This document shows, one piece after another, positions 27,400 through 35,692 of a stretch of 46,559 bases of DNA. Position 1 is the stretch's first letter. Each line of letters starts with the position of its first letter. Under the pieces are notes generated by a model. That model was not told the origin of the DNA, did not search any database, and saw only the letters and a list, made by a program, of their open reading frames with translations. A program made the translations under genes and the position numbers. This stretch comes from an uncultured Ruminococcus sp. (lineage in GTDB: Bacteria; Bacillota; Clostridia; Oscillospirales; Acutalibacteraceae), in contig CADANT010000013.1 of assembly GCA_902789345.1 (NCBI GenBank), positions 1 through 46,559 of the forward strand, read 5' to 3'.

Positions 27400-27455
27400 G
27401 ACAAAGGCGTCACTTAAAAATGTTGATAGGTCAGCATTTTGTGAGTGACGCCTTT
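27400..27455 (+). promoter_or_regulatory. Leader hairpin B sharing the 16-nt 5' arm of hairpin A
   Basis: The same GACAAAGGCGTCACTT recurs 179 nt downstream. Here AAAGGCGTCACT (27403-27414) pairs perfectly with AGTGACGCCTTT (27444-27455), with an inner AAAATG-T-TGA / TCA-G-CATTTT stem and TAGG loop. There is no U tract, and it ends about 20 nt before the ribosome site of the binding-protein gene. The shared arm means the two 3' arms could compete for it. Confidence 0.7.
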
Positions 27456-27486
27456 ATCATTATCAATTAATTAGGAGAGGATAGAA

Positions 27487-28395
27487 ATGAAAAGAACAAT
27501 CAAAAAAGTAATGGCAATGGCAATGGTAAGTTGTTTAAGCGTAACAATGCTTGCAGGCTGCGGAGGTTCAGATACTTCGACCTCATCTAATGAAAGCAGT
27601 TCAGCCGCAACTACGGACACCGCAAATAAAAAGGTGCTTAGGGTAGGTATGGAATGCGCCTACGCACCGTTTAACTGGACACAGTCAACAGAAACCGTTT
27701 CAAACGGTGACAAGGCTGTAAAGATATATGGCCAGAACACATATGCCTACGGATATGATGTTATGGTAGCTAAAAAGATAGCAGACCAGCTTGGTATGGA
27801 GTTAGAGGTACATAAGGTTGAGTGGGATTCAATCGGACTTGGAATGGATTCAGGAGAATATGACTGTATTATAGCCGGTATGGGTAAAACAGCTAAGAGA
27901 GAAAAATCCTACTCATTTACAGAGCCTTATTACTACAGAGATAACTGTATAGTTGTAAAGGCAGATTCAGACCTTGCTTCGGTTACAGGCTTATCGCAGC
28001 TAAAGGGCAAGAATGTAAAGGTAACTACACAGCTTGGTACAGGCTGGGTTGATTTGCTAGACCAGATTCCGGACGGTGTGCTTGGTTCAAACTACGAAAC
28101 AACCGGTGAAGTATTTATGGCGGTTTCAAACGGAGTTGCAAATGTAGCTGTTATTGATGTACCTACAGCAGAATCAGCTTTGCTTACAAATAAGGATTTA
28201 AAGATGATTAAGCTGGACAAGGACGACGCCTTTAAGAACGACCAGGAAATGACAAATGTTTGTATAGCTACAAGAAAGAATGATACAGAGCTTAGAGATA
28301 AAATTCAGAAGGCAATGGATGACATTGGCTGGAACAATAAGGACGATATGGACAAGCTTATGGAAGAGGCTATAGCAGCTCAGCCGGCGGCTTAA
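27487..28395 (+). CDS. Amino acid ABC transporter substrate-binding lipoprotein
   Basis: 302 residues. Lipobox LAGC with Cys25 as the lipid-attached residue, then a Ser/Thr linker. The rest is a family 3 periplasmic-type binding protein (VLRVGMECAYAPFNW at the start of the fold, GYDVMVAKKIA, MGKTAKREKSYSFTEPYYY with the carboxylate-binding Arg region, and GSNYETTGEVFMAVSNG). It delivers a polar amino acid or derivative to the permease at 28487. Expressed from the leader with two hairpins. The presence of an aminotransferase and alcohol dehydrogenase downstream suggests the ligand is catabolised, perhaps an omega-amino acid. Confidence 0.9.
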   Translation: MKRTIKKVMAMAMVSCLSVTMLAGCGGSDTSTSSNESSSAATTDTANKKVLRVGMECAYAPFNWTQSTETVSNGDKAVKIYGQNTYAYGYDVMVAKKIADQLGMELEVHKVEWDSIGLGMDSGEYDCIIAGMGKTAKREKSYSFTEPYYYRDNCIVVKADSDLASVTGLSQLKGKNVKVTTQLGTGWVDLLDQIPDGVLGSNYETTGEVFMAVSNGVANVAVIDVPTAESALLTNKDLKMIKLDKDDAFKNDQEMTNVCIATRKNDTELRDKIQKAMDDIGWNNKDDMDKLMEEAIAAQPAA

Positions 28396-28456
28396 ACACC
28401 ATAAAAATATGACAACTGGTTCTGTGGTTGCCTTTACGGCAGCCACAGGTGTTTAA
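28392..28456 (+). promoter_or_regulatory. Intercistronic hairpin after the binding-protein gene
   Basis: TTAAACACC/GGTGTTTAA arms (28392-28400, 28448-28456) enclose CTGTGGTTGCC/GGCAGCCACAG around TTTAC. No U tract follows. Such hairpins often protect the abundant binding-protein mRNA and lower permease expression. Confidence 0.6.
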
Positions 28457-28486
28457 GAAAGCTTTTAGTAAAGGGGAGAATAAAGT

Positions 28487-29245
28487 ATGAATTTTACTGA
28501 TCCTAGTAACATTTTAGAATGGATTGTATATCTTGCCAACGAATACAAGTTTATGTTCCTTGAGGGACTATGGACTACATTATATATAGCCGTAATCGGT
28601 ACATTTTTTGGTTTTATTCTGGGCTACCTGGTAGGTATGGTTCAGGATATTAAAATTAACAAGCAGGACAACATAGTCAAGCGCATTGTTATGAGAGTAG
28701 TTAAGATTGTCTGCGTAGTATATGTAGAAATTTTCAGAGGCACACCAATGATTGTACAGGGTATGATTGTTTACTACGGTATGCTTCAGGCAGATATTAA
28801 GATTTCTCCGGCACTTGCAGGTATTTTGGTTGTAGTATTAAATACCGGTGCATATATGGCAGAAACAGTAAGAGGCGGTATAAACTCCGTTGATAAGGGA
28901 CAAAAAGAGGGTGCTTGGTCACTTGGTATGTCGCCTATGCTTACAATGTTCAGAGTGGTGCTGCCGCAGGCATTTAAAAATGTTGTACCTGAAATGGTAA
29001 ATACATTCCTTACAAACCTAAAAATGACTTCAGTGTTAAATGTTATAGGCGTGTCGGAGCTGTTCCTTGTTGCAAAAACAGCCGGCGGTACATATTACAA
29101 GTATTTCGAGGCTTACCTGGTAATTGCCGTTATTTACTTTGTAATTTGCTTTGTACTAAACCGCTTGTTCCTACTTTTGGAAAAGAAGCTGGCAAAAAAG
29201 AAGGCCTATACACTTGCAGTGGAATATATGGAAGGTACAGCATAA
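28487..29245 (+). CDS. Amino acid ABC transporter permease (HisM/GlnP type)
   Basis: 252 residues with five hydrophobic helices. The ATPase-coupling EAA-type loop is QKEGAWSLGMSPMLTMFRVVLPQAF (about 142-166). It pairs with itself as a homodimer in most polar amino acid importers, consistent with only one permease here. It lies between the binding protein (91-nt gap with hairpin) and the ATPase (13-nt gap). Ribosome site AGGGGAG precedes the ATG. Confidence 0.92.
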   Translation: MNFTDPSNILEWIVYLANEYKFMFLEGLWTTLYIAVIGTFFGFILGYLVGMVQDIKINKQDNIVKRIVMRVVKIVCVVYVEIFRGTPMIVQGMIVYYGMLQADIKISPALAGILVVVLNTGAYMAETVRGGINSVDKGQKEGAWSLGMSPMLTMFRVVLPQAFKNVVPEMVNTFLTNLKMTSVLNVIGVSELFLVAKTAGGTYYKYFEAYLVIAVIYFVICFVLNRLFLLLEKKLAKKKAYTLAVEYMEGTA

Positions 29246-29258
29246 GGAGGGATAGGTT

Positions 29259-30044
29259 ATGTCAGAAAAAACAGCCGCTAAGGTTATTTCTATAGAAAAT
29301 TTAAGCAAGTCCTTTGGTGACCACCAGGTTTTGCGTAAAATTGACTTTGCTGTGGCAAAGGGCGAGGTTATATGCATTGTAGGCTCGTCAGGTTCGGGTA
29401 AATCTACTTTGCTTCGCTGCATAAACAAGCTGGAGCAGCAAACAGACGGTAAAATTTACTTCAACGGCAAGGAGGTTGAGGAAAAGCAGAGGGAAATAAA
29501 CGAATACCGCTCCAGGGTAGGTATGGTGTTTCAGTCCTTTAACCTTTTTGAAAATATGACGGTTCTTAAAAACTGTATGCTTGCAGTTACAACCGTACTG
29601 CACGAATCAAAAAAAGAAGCATTTGAAAGAGCCATTAAAAATTTAAAGTCTGTAGGTATGGCACCGTACATTAACGCCTATCCGTCACAGCTTTCCGGCG
29701 GACAAAAGCAGCGTGTCGCCATCGCAAGGGCACTTTGTATGAATCCTGAGGTACTGCTCTTTGACGAGCCAACCTCAGCCCTTGACCCTGAAATGGTAGG
29801 AGATGTTCTGAATGTAATGAAGGAGCTTGCCCATACAGGACTTACTATGATTATAGTTACACACGAAATGGCATTTGCAAGAGATGTTTCTACACGAACA
29901 ATCTTTATGGACAGAGGCTATATTGTAGAGGACGCACCTCCGCATGAGCTTTTCTACAGCCCAAAGAACCCACGAACACGAGAATTCCTTTCAAGATTTT
30001 TAAAGGATCAAACAGAAAAAACGGAGGCTGTGGCAAATGGATAA
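29259..30044 (+). CDS. Amino acid ABC transporter ATP-binding protein (GlnQ/HisP type)
   Basis: 261 residues. Walker [11 protein letters not shown]-loop MVFQSFNLF, signature [15 protein letters not shown], Walker [15 protein letters not shown] and H-loop VTHEMAFA are all intact and of the GlnQ subfamily. Its last 8 bases overlap the cytidylate kinase-like gene, which is therefore translated with the transporter. Confidence 0.95.
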   Translation: MSEKTAAKVISIENLSKSFGDHQVLRKIDFAVAKGEVICIVGSSGSGKSTLLRCINKLEQQTDGKIYFNGKEVEEKQREINEYRSRVGMVFQSFNLFENMTVLKNCMLAVTTVLHESKKEAFERAIKNLKSVGMAPYINAYPSQLSGGQKQRVAIARALCMNPEVLLFDEPTSALDPEMVGDVLNVMKELAHTGLTMIIVTHEMAFARDVSTRTIFMDRGYIVEDAPPHELFYSPKNPRTREFLSRFLKDQTEKTEAVANG

Positions 30045-30681
30045 TATTGTTATTACTGTTGCCCGTGGCTTTGGCAGCGGCGGCAAGGAAATTGCCTCAA
30101 GAGTTGCAAAGGATTTGGGAATATCCTGTTATGAAAACCGAATTCTTACACTTGCCTCACAGCTAAGCGGACTTGATGAGGAGCTTTTTAACGAGGTAAA
30201 TGAAAGGGTAAGAGAAAAAGGCGGCTTTGCGGCTTTTATGAAGGGCTTGCCAAGAGCCAGAAGCTACATTACTAAGGGCAAGTTTGTATCGGACGATACA
30301 CTGTTTGAATACCAAAGGAAAATTATAGAGGAGCTTGCGGCAACTCAGTCCTGTGTAATAGTAGGCAAATGTGCCGACTGGATATTAAGAGGCAAGGACA
30401 ATGTAATAAGCCTTTATATTGAAGCACCTCGTGATTTCTGCCTAAAACGAACAATGGAGCGTATGCAGGTAAACGAGGCTGTGGCAGAAAAAAACATAGT
30501 TCAAACAGACAAGTACCGTGCCAACTACTACAAGTATTACACAAAGGGCAACTACTGGACAAACCCTATTAACTACGACCTTACCCTTAACAGTGAAAAG
30601 GTTGGAGTAGAGCAGTGCGTAAAGCTGATAGAAAGCTATGTAAAAATAAAGATGGACTATCTTGGAATAAAGAAATTATAA
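30037..30681 (+). CDS. Cytidylate kinase-like family protein
   Basis: 214 residues. Starts [20 protein letters not shown], a P-loop-like segment, followed by [24 protein letters not shown] and [19 protein letters not shown], all conserved in the cytidylate kinase-like family (PF13189). It is a paralogue of the gene at 7847; the shared QTD...YY block makes homology clear. Function unproven. Overlap with the importer ATPase and the 18-nt gap to the aminotransferase tie it to this amino acid pathway; a regulatory or substrate-phosphorylating role is only a guess. Confidence 0.78.
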   Translation: MDNIVITVARGFGSGGKEIASRVAKDLGISCYENRILTLASQLSGLDEELFNEVNERVREKGGFAAFMKGLPRARSYITKGKFVSDDTLFEYQRKIIEELAATQSCVIVGKCADWILRGKDNVISLYIEAPRDFCLKRTMERMQVNEAVAEKNIVQTDKYRANYYKYYTKGNYWTNPINYDLTLNSEKVGVEQCVKLIESYVKIKMDYLGIKKL

Positions 30682-30699
30682 GCTTTGGAGGAATTTATT

Positions 30700-31920
30700 A
30701 TGAAACTCAGTGAAACAGGACTTACAGCAGAAGAACTAAAGGGCTTAGTAAAGAAATATATGATTGAAACCTACGAGCGTTTTGACTTTATTGCCGAAAC
30801 CGGAAAGGGTATGTATTTGTACGATGAAAAGGGCAATGCCTACCTTGACTTTTACGCAGGTATTGCGGTAAACAGTACCGGCAACTGTAACGAAAAGGTT
30901 GTTGCGGCTATTCAGTCACAGGCGGCAGATTTGATTCATACCTTCAACTACCCGTACACAATTCCGCAGGCATTGCTTGCAAAGAAAATTTGCGATACTA
31001 TCGGTATGGACAAGATTTACTACCAAAACTCCGGTACAGAGGCAAACGAGGCTATGATTAAGCTTGCCAGAAAATATGGTGTGGACAAATATGGCCCTGC
31101 CAAATACGAAATTGTTACTGCTAAAATGGGCTTCCACGGCAGAAGCTTTGGCTCTATGTCGGCTACAGGTCAGCCTGACACGGCAATTCAAAAGGGCTTT
31201 GGTCCTATGACGCCGGGCTTTAAGTATGCTGAGTTCAATAACCTAAAGGCTTTTGAGGACGCAATTACAGAAAACACCATTGCAATTATGATTGAGCCTG
31301 TGCAGGGCGAGGGTGGTGTACACCCGGCTACCAAGGAGTTTATGACAGGCTTAAGAAAGCTGTGTGACGAGCGTGGTCTACTGCTTTGCCTTGACGAGGT
31401 ACAGGCAGGCTGGTGCAGAACAGGTGAAATTATGGCGTATATGAACTACGGCATTAAACCGGACATTGTATCAATGGCAAAGGCTATGGGCGGCGGCTTG
31501 CCGATAGGCGCTATTTGCGCTACAGACGAGGTGGCAAAGGCATTTACAAGCGGCTCTCACGGCAGTACATACAGCGGTAACCCTGTAGCCTGTGCGGCTT
31601 CACTGGCGCAAATAGGCGAACTGTTGGATAGAGATTTAGCCGGCAATGCAAAGAAAATGGGCGAATACTTCAGGAAAAAGCTAAGAGAGGTTGTTCCTCA
31701 TGTTAAGGATGTTCGTGGTTTGGGACTGTTCGTGGGCGTTGAATTTGAAGACGGCTACAATTCAGTAGATATTAAGCACGAGTGCTTTAACAGAAAGCTG
31801 ATTGTTACGGCCATAGGCAGTAACATTATCCGTATGGTGCCGCCGCTTATTCTTACAGAGGAGCACTGCGACAAGGCGGCTGAAATTATTGCCGAGTCGG
31901 TAAAGGCACTGGAAAAGTAA
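30700..31920 (+). CDS. Class III PLP aminotransferase (acetylornithine/omega-amino acid type)
   Basis: 406 residues from ATG 30700 with GGAGG 8 nt upstream. Class III motifs: NSGTEANEAMIKLAR (PLP phosphate), HGRSFG, LDEVQAGWCRTG with Asp232 holding the pyridine N, and SMAKAMGGGLP with Lys261 as Schiff-base lysine. These enzymes move an omega-amino group to 2-oxoglutarate or pyruvate. No carA/argB/argC genes are nearby, so arginine synthesis is not indicated. The neighbouring importer and iron-dependent dehydrogenase favour catabolism of an omega-amino acid such as 4-aminobutyrate, 5-aminovalerate or beta-alanine, giving a semialdehyde. Confidence 0.85.
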   Translation: MKLSETGLTAEELKGLVKKYMIETYERFDFIAETGKGMYLYDEKGNAYLDFYAGIAVNSTGNCNEKVVAAIQSQAADLIHTFNYPYTIPQALLAKKICDTIGMDKIYYQNSGTEANEAMIKLARKYGVDKYGPAKYEIVTAKMGFHGRSFGSMSATGQPDTAIQKGFGPMTPGFKYAEFNNLKAFEDAITENTIAIMIEPVQGEGGVHPATKEFMTGLRKLCDERGLLLCLDEVQAGWCRTGEIMAYMNYGIKPDIVSMAKAMGGGLPIGAICATDEVAKAFTSGSHGSTYSGNPVACAASLAQIGELLDRDLAGNAKKMGEYFRKKLREVVPHVKDVRGLGLFVGVEFEDGYNSVDIKHECFNRKLIVTAIGSNIIRMVPPLILTEEHCDKAAEIIAESVKALEK

Positions 31921-31944
31921 TTGTAAATTAAATTTTATTTAATA

Positions 31945-32017
31945 CACAGTCGCAGGACTGTGAGCTTGGGGCAGGCAGAGGTGAATAAAACCTTTGCCAA
32001 AGCCCCAATAATTTTTT
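31945..32017 (+). terminator. Two-hairpin attenuator/terminator between aminotransferase and dehydrogenase
   Basis: CACAGTC-GCAG-GACTGTG (31945-31962) is followed by TTGGGGC (31966-31972) / GCCCCAA (32002-32008) with an inner CAGAGGT/ACCTTTG pairing and TAATTTTTT. The U tract makes it a likely partial terminator that lowers dehydrogenase expression. Confidence 0.7.
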
Positions 32018-32034
32018 AAAGGCAGGTAGTTTTA

Positions 32035-33165
32035 ATGGATTTTAATTATGCACTTCCCGTAAATCTTATGTTTGGCAGTGGAAAGTCGGAGCTTGCAGGC
32101 GAGGTATGTAAGAATTACGGCAAAAAGGCATTTGTTGTTACAGGCGGCAGCAGTACAAAAAGGTCGGGACTTCTTGACAGGGTAGTGTCAAGGCTGACAG
32201 AAAGCGGCGTAGATTCTGTGGTTTTTGACAAGGTTACACAAAACCCGCTTACCTCTACGGTGTACGAGGGGGTAGAGCTTGCAAGGGCAGAGGGCTGTGA
32301 TGTTGTTTTAGGAGTAGGCGGCGGCTCTATTATGGACGCAGCCAAGGCCATAGCCTTTTGTATGAATAACGATGGGGATATATCAGACTATATTTTTGGG
32401 TTAAAGCAGGGCAAAAAGGCTGTTACAATTATTTTAATACCTACAACCTGTGGAACAGGCAGTGAGGGTAACCAAATTGCGGTTTTAACCAACCCCATAA
32501 CAAAGGACAAAAAAGCACTGTACACTATGAATATTTTACCCACTGTTTCTATTATTGACCCGCAGGTTATGAAAACTATGCCGAAGCATATTCTGTGCTC
32601 GGTAGGCTTTGACGCCTTTACGCATTCACTAGAGGCATATACCTCCAAAAAGGCAAATCCTCTTACAGACGCACAGGCACTGTTGGGTATTAAGCTTATT
32701 GCAAGGAATTTGCCAATGCTTATGGAAGGCTATGACAACGACAGGGCGTGGGAGGCGGTCAGTCTGGCGGCTACATTAGGCGGTATGGTAATAGGTGTTG
32801 CCGGAGTTTCTGCGACACACGGACTGGAGCACCCTGCCTCCGGCTTAAAAAATATTGTGCACGGCAGAGGCTTGGCGGCACTTACGCCTATTATAGTTGA
32901 CCGCTTAGCACCGGCACTTCCGCAGAAGTTTGCAGAGGTTTCTAAAATTTTGGGCGGCAAAGACGAAACCGACTGTGCCGACAGCATCAGAAAATTCTTA
33001 AAAGCCATTGACCTTGATGTTAAGCTGGGTGACCTTGGTATTGTGCAGGACGATGTTCAGTGGATGACAGACAACTGTATGAAAATATCCGCCGGCAATC
33101 TTAGTAATGCACCAAAGGTATTCAGCAAAGAGGAGGTAGCAGAAATCTACAGTTTGGCTATATAA
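32035..33165 (+). CDS. Iron-containing alcohol dehydrogenase
   Basis: 376 residues. NAD(P)-binding region has GVGGGSIMDAAKAIAF; the metal ligands are visible as Asp193 and His197 (GFDAFTHSLEAYTS), His266 (GLEHPASG) and His276 (IVHGRGLA). It reduces an aldehyde to an alcohol or the reverse. Placed after an omega-amino acid-type transaminase, it could reduce succinate semialdehyde, glutarate semialdehyde or malonate semialdehyde to the hydroxy acid, as 4-hydroxybutyrate-type dehydrogenases do. Substrate cannot be fixed by sequence alone. Confidence 0.9.
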   Translation: MDFNYALPVNLMFGSGKSELAGEVCKNYGKKAFVVTGGSSTKRSGLLDRVVSRLTESGVDSVVFDKVTQNPLTSTVYEGVELARAEGCDVVLGVGGGSIMDAAKAIAFCMNNDGDISDYIFGLKQGKKAVTIILIPTTCGTGSEGNQIAVLTNPITKDKKALYTMNILPTVSIIDPQVMKTMPKHILCSVGFDAFTHSLEAYTSKKANPLTDAQALLGIKLIARNLPMLMEGYDNDRAWEAVSLAATLGGMVIGVAGVSATHGLEHPASGLKNIVHGRGLAALTPIIVDRLAPALPQKFAEVSKILGGKDETDCADSIRKFLKAIDLDVKLGDLGIVQDDVQWMTDNCMKISAGNLSNAPKVFSKEEVAEIYSLAI

Positions 33166-33206
33166 ATTATAATGTATACACATACACATCTATATGTGTA
33201 TGAAAA

Positions 33207-33274
33207 AGGCTGTTATTATGATATGCACCCTTAGCAAACGCTTGGGGAAATATCAGTATAACAGCCTATTTTTT
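33207..33274 (+). terminator. Terminator with long branched stem
   Basis: AGGCTGTTAT (33207-33216) pairs with ATAACAGCCT (33258-33267), followed by ATTTTTTG. The 41-nt insert itself pairs: TGATA/TATCA and CCC-TT-AGC-AAAC-GCT-T-GGG. Ends the amino acid operon. Confidence 0.7.
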
Positions 33275-33460
33275 GTTGTTACTGTAAAATATAAATATAT
33301 TTTAATAAACTGTCAAAATATATTTAGGCAGTTTTTCTTAATACGGTGTTTAATATTGCAATAAATGAAAAAATATTAATAATATTACGCTAATGCTTAA
33401 TGTATATTATAAATTATGTGGGCTGATTGTGAATGATTACTAAAAAATTACGGTGTTCTA

Positions 33461-33489
33461 TTGTAAAATAGTAAGCTTTATGGTATAAT
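33461..33489 (+). promoter_or_regulatory. Promoter of the kinase/vWA/phosphatase operon
   Basis: TTGTAA (33461-33466), 17 nt, TATAAT (33484-33489). The leader is about 170 nt and carries two small hairpins before the first gene. Confidence 0.7.
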
Positions 33490-33666
33490 GCTTGCAAGAT
33501 GAATGTCTTGCAGTCTGCGATTACAATAAGCGTATGCAGTACCTAATTTGTCATCGCCGAGGCGACATAAAAATAAATATAGTATGATACAATATTTTTA
33601 GAATAAAAACTGTGGCAGGGTATGTGTTTACTGGAATACTGCCCTATGTGTTTGGAGGTATATAAT

Positions 33667-34071
33667 ATGGGACTATTTCCTTTTAGAAAGAAAAAACAAA
33701 CACCGGAAGAACGGGCGGAAATGCTGTACACCGAGGGAATGACATTAATTACAAACGGCTATTGGGACTCTGCATTTAATTCCATTTCAGAAGCAACCCA
33801 GCTTGGACACCGTGGAGCTATGGGACAGCTTGCAATGATGTACATATTTGGTCAGGGCTGTGAGCCGGATTGCGGCAAGGGAATTGACCTTTTGCGAAAA
33901 TCAGTGGAGTTAGGCAATTTGTTTTCCTGCTATGCGTTTTCTGTGCTGTGGGACCATAATGTTGAAGGGATTACCGCAGAAGAGGCTAAATCAATGTGCG
34001 AAGTTGCCGCCAATGCCGGTATGCCGGAGGCAATAGAAAGATTAAACAAGGGTTTTGATACAAAGAAATAA
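33667..34071 (+). CDS. Sel1-like repeat protein
   Basis: 134 residues from ATG 33667, with GGAGG 7 nt upstream (an earlier in-frame start has none). Two Sel1/TPR-like helical pairs are visible: GHRGAMGQLAMMYIFGQGCEPDCGKGIDLLRKSVELG (about 40-76) and a degenerate second copy ending AANAGMPEAIERL. There is no signal peptide, so it is cytoplasmic. Sel1-type repeats are protein-binding scaffolds. First gene of the cluster that ends with the kinase, vWA and PP2C genes; probably a sensor, adaptor or kinase substrate there. Confidence 0.75.
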   Translation: MGLFPFRKKKQTPEERAEMLYTEGMTLITNGYWDSAFNSISEATQLGHRGAMGQLAMMYIFGQGCEPDCGKGIDLLRKSVELGNLFSCYAFSVLWDHNVEGITAEEAKSMCEVAANAGMPEAIERLNKGFDTKK

Positions 34072-34145
34072 AGATTAAAAATGCCTTAAAAGAGCACATT
34101 AACAGAACCATACAGCATAAACCGCTAACAGGTCAGGAGGTACAT

Positions 34146-34805
34146 ATGGCATACACAGAAAAAGATGAAAAGCGACTGGTAGAGTTATTGCAGAAAATTG
34201 AGGACGGGAAAGAGCACGAATATTCAGCGCCTACATATAAAGACACTCCGTATTTAAAGGTAATGCAGGATATTGTCAAAAATCATCTTGATACCGAACA
34301 GCCTTACGACAAGGACACACTGACTGACAGTATATCTGTACTTAGGTATTTGGCAGGTTCGTACGAAAAAATGTGCCGAGTGCTTTATGCCGAAGAAATG
34401 TGCAAAAGGGTATTGGAACTACAGTCAGAGCTGTATAACCGATATTCACTTACAGAGGATGGCTGTGACGATGATTACTACAGGGCGCTAAGACTTCGCA
34501 ATTACTATAAAAAGGATACCTGTGAAGACTTGTCTAAACTAATGTCAGAAATACTGCCGGAAAACAGCCGTATAAAAATTGAAGAAGAGGTTTCAAAAAA
34601 CTATCCTTCTATTAAGCGTGACCCTATTGAGTTAAGCGAAAAATATTTGTCGGTTATTGATGAGGTTGAACGCAAAATGGACGAGGCCGGGGCTGATAAA
34701 ATGCACACCTTTGAGAGGATTGATTTAAAAGCCAAATTATTAAGTGAATACGGCGTGTTTTGGAGGTCTGAAATAATTATGAATCCAAAAGTCCATTTTG
34801 ATTAA
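34146..34805 (+). CDS. Helical protein of unknown function
   Basis: 219 residues, ATG with AGGAGG 5 nt upstream. Highly charged and helical throughout, with a TPR-like stretch at about 60-95 (SYEKMCRVLYAEEMCKRVLELQ). No membrane segment, signal peptide or catalytic motif is seen and I do not recognise the family. Its place, 74 nt after the Sel1-like gene and before the HTH gene, makes it part of the phosphorylation operon. Confidence 0.65.
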   Translation: MAYTEKDEKRLVELLQKIEDGKEHEYSAPTYKDTPYLKVMQDIVKNHLDTEQPYDKDTLTDSISVLRYLAGSYEKMCRVLYAEEMCKRVLELQSELYNRYSLTEDGCDDDYYRALRLRNYYKKDTCEDLSKLMSEILPENSRIKIEEEVSKNYPSIKRDPIELSEKYLSVIDEVERKMDEAGADKMHTFERIDLKAKLLSEYGVFWRSEIIMNPKVHFD

Positions 34806-34896
34806 TAAAATCTAGGTATTAATAAAAATGCTTGTTTTATATGTAAATTTATGTATAACTGTATGTGAACAGGAATTTTAAGACAGGTGAAGAAAA

Positions 34897-35379
34897 TTGA
34901 GCAAGAGTTTAATACAGGAATGTAAGTTATATATGAAAAGGGGAGGTGCAGATACGCAGACAGAAGCAGAAAAACTGTGCCAGCCAAACTTCAAGTTAAT
35001 GGATATTGATGCCGGCGAGGTGGATTTTTATTTGCAGTTTAACCGTAATCTCACCTTTAACGAAAGGCTTTTTCTGCTTATTGACCGTACAGAACAGCAC
35101 GACAGTGACATATATAAAAAAGCCCGCATAGACAGACGCTTGTTTTCTAAAATCCGCTGTAACGAGAAGTATATTCCAAGTAAAAAAACAGTAATTGCCC
35201 TTTGTTTGGCTCTGGAGTTAAGTCGTGATGAGGCAGACCTGTTGTTGTCTTCCGCCGGTTACAGCCTTTCACCTGCCAACGACTATGACTTAATAATTGC
35301 ATTTTGTATTGATAAAAAAATATATGACTTTTTTGATATAAACGAGGTTTTGTTACACTTTGGATTTGATGTTTTTTAG
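34897..35379 (+). CDS. Stand-alone HTH domain of the macro-domain-protein C-terminal type
   Basis: 160 residues from TTG 34897 with AGGTGA upstream. Residues about 52-155 (ERLFLLIDRTEQHDSDIYKK, IDRRLFSKIRC, YIPSKKTVIALCLALELS, GYSLSPANDYDLIIAFCI) match the conserved helical/HTH block I know as the C-terminal extension of Firmicute macro-domain (ADP-ribose-binding) proteins. The macro domain is missing here; the first 50 residues are a short charged helix. It may bind DNA or a protein partner and control this operon. No macro-domain gene lies in the window. Confidence 0.65.
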   Translation: MSKSLIQECKLYMKRGGADTQTEAEKLCQPNFKLMDIDAGEVDFYLQFNRNLTFNERLFLLIDRTEQHDSDIYKKARIDRRLFSKIRCNEKYIPSKKTVIALCLALELSRDEADLLLSSAGYSLSPANDYDLIIAFCIDKKIYDFFDINEVLLHFGFDVF

Positions 35380-35433
35380 AAAGAAAACAGTTCATTAAAT
35401 ATCTACGGTTACTATGCCAAAGGAGGCAGACTT

Positions 35434-35664
35434 ATGAGTAAAAGTAAAAAAATGAGAAAGCTTATAAAGGCCGCAAAATCGGGAAAGCCCTATGCTATGT
35501 ATCAACTCGGTATTTGTTATGAACTGGGCAGAGAGCGCCCTCAGGATATGAACGAAGCGGCACAGTGGATAGCAGAAGCCGCACAGTTATGTTATGCTCC
35601 GGCTGTGGAGTGGATAAAGGATTATGGCTTTGACGACAGCGCGGCTGTTCAGGCAGAATCATAA
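35434..35664 (+). CDS. Small Sel1-like repeat protein
   Basis: 76 residues, AAAGGAGG 7 nt upstream. A basic first helix (SKSKKMRKLIKAAKSG) is followed by one Sel1-type repeat (YAMYQLGICYELGRERPQDM, then AAQWIAEAAQL). It resembles a single unit of the 33667 protein, so the operon has two Sel1-like members of different length, plausibly protein-protein adaptors for the kinase. Confidence 0.7.
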   Translation: MSKSKKMRKLIKAAKSGKPYAMYQLGICYELGRERPQDMNEAAQWIAEAAQLCYAPAVEWIKDYGFDDSAAVQAES

Positions 35665-35692
35665 ATACAGGTGCTTTAGTTATTTTTATCGG

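Larger units (their letters stand above)
33166..33666 (+). other. Intergenic region between the amino acid and phosphorylation operons
   Basis: Holds a CATACACAT-CTAT-ATGTGTATG hairpin (33181-33202), the terminator at 33207, a promoter at 33461, a GCAAGA/TCTTGC hairpin just after it (33494-33511) and a TCGCC-GA-GGCGA hairpin near 33553. No gene was seen. Confidence 0.6.

Noticed and set aside
27181-27486. T-box or known riboswitch in the importer leader
   Set aside because: The leader has terminator-like hairpins, but no AGGGTGG T-box core or other known aptamer signature was visible.
30700-31920. Assignment of the aminotransferase as argD of arginine synthesis
   Set aside because: No arginine biosynthesis genes are nearby and the operon holds an importer and a dehydrogenase; the substrate was left open.
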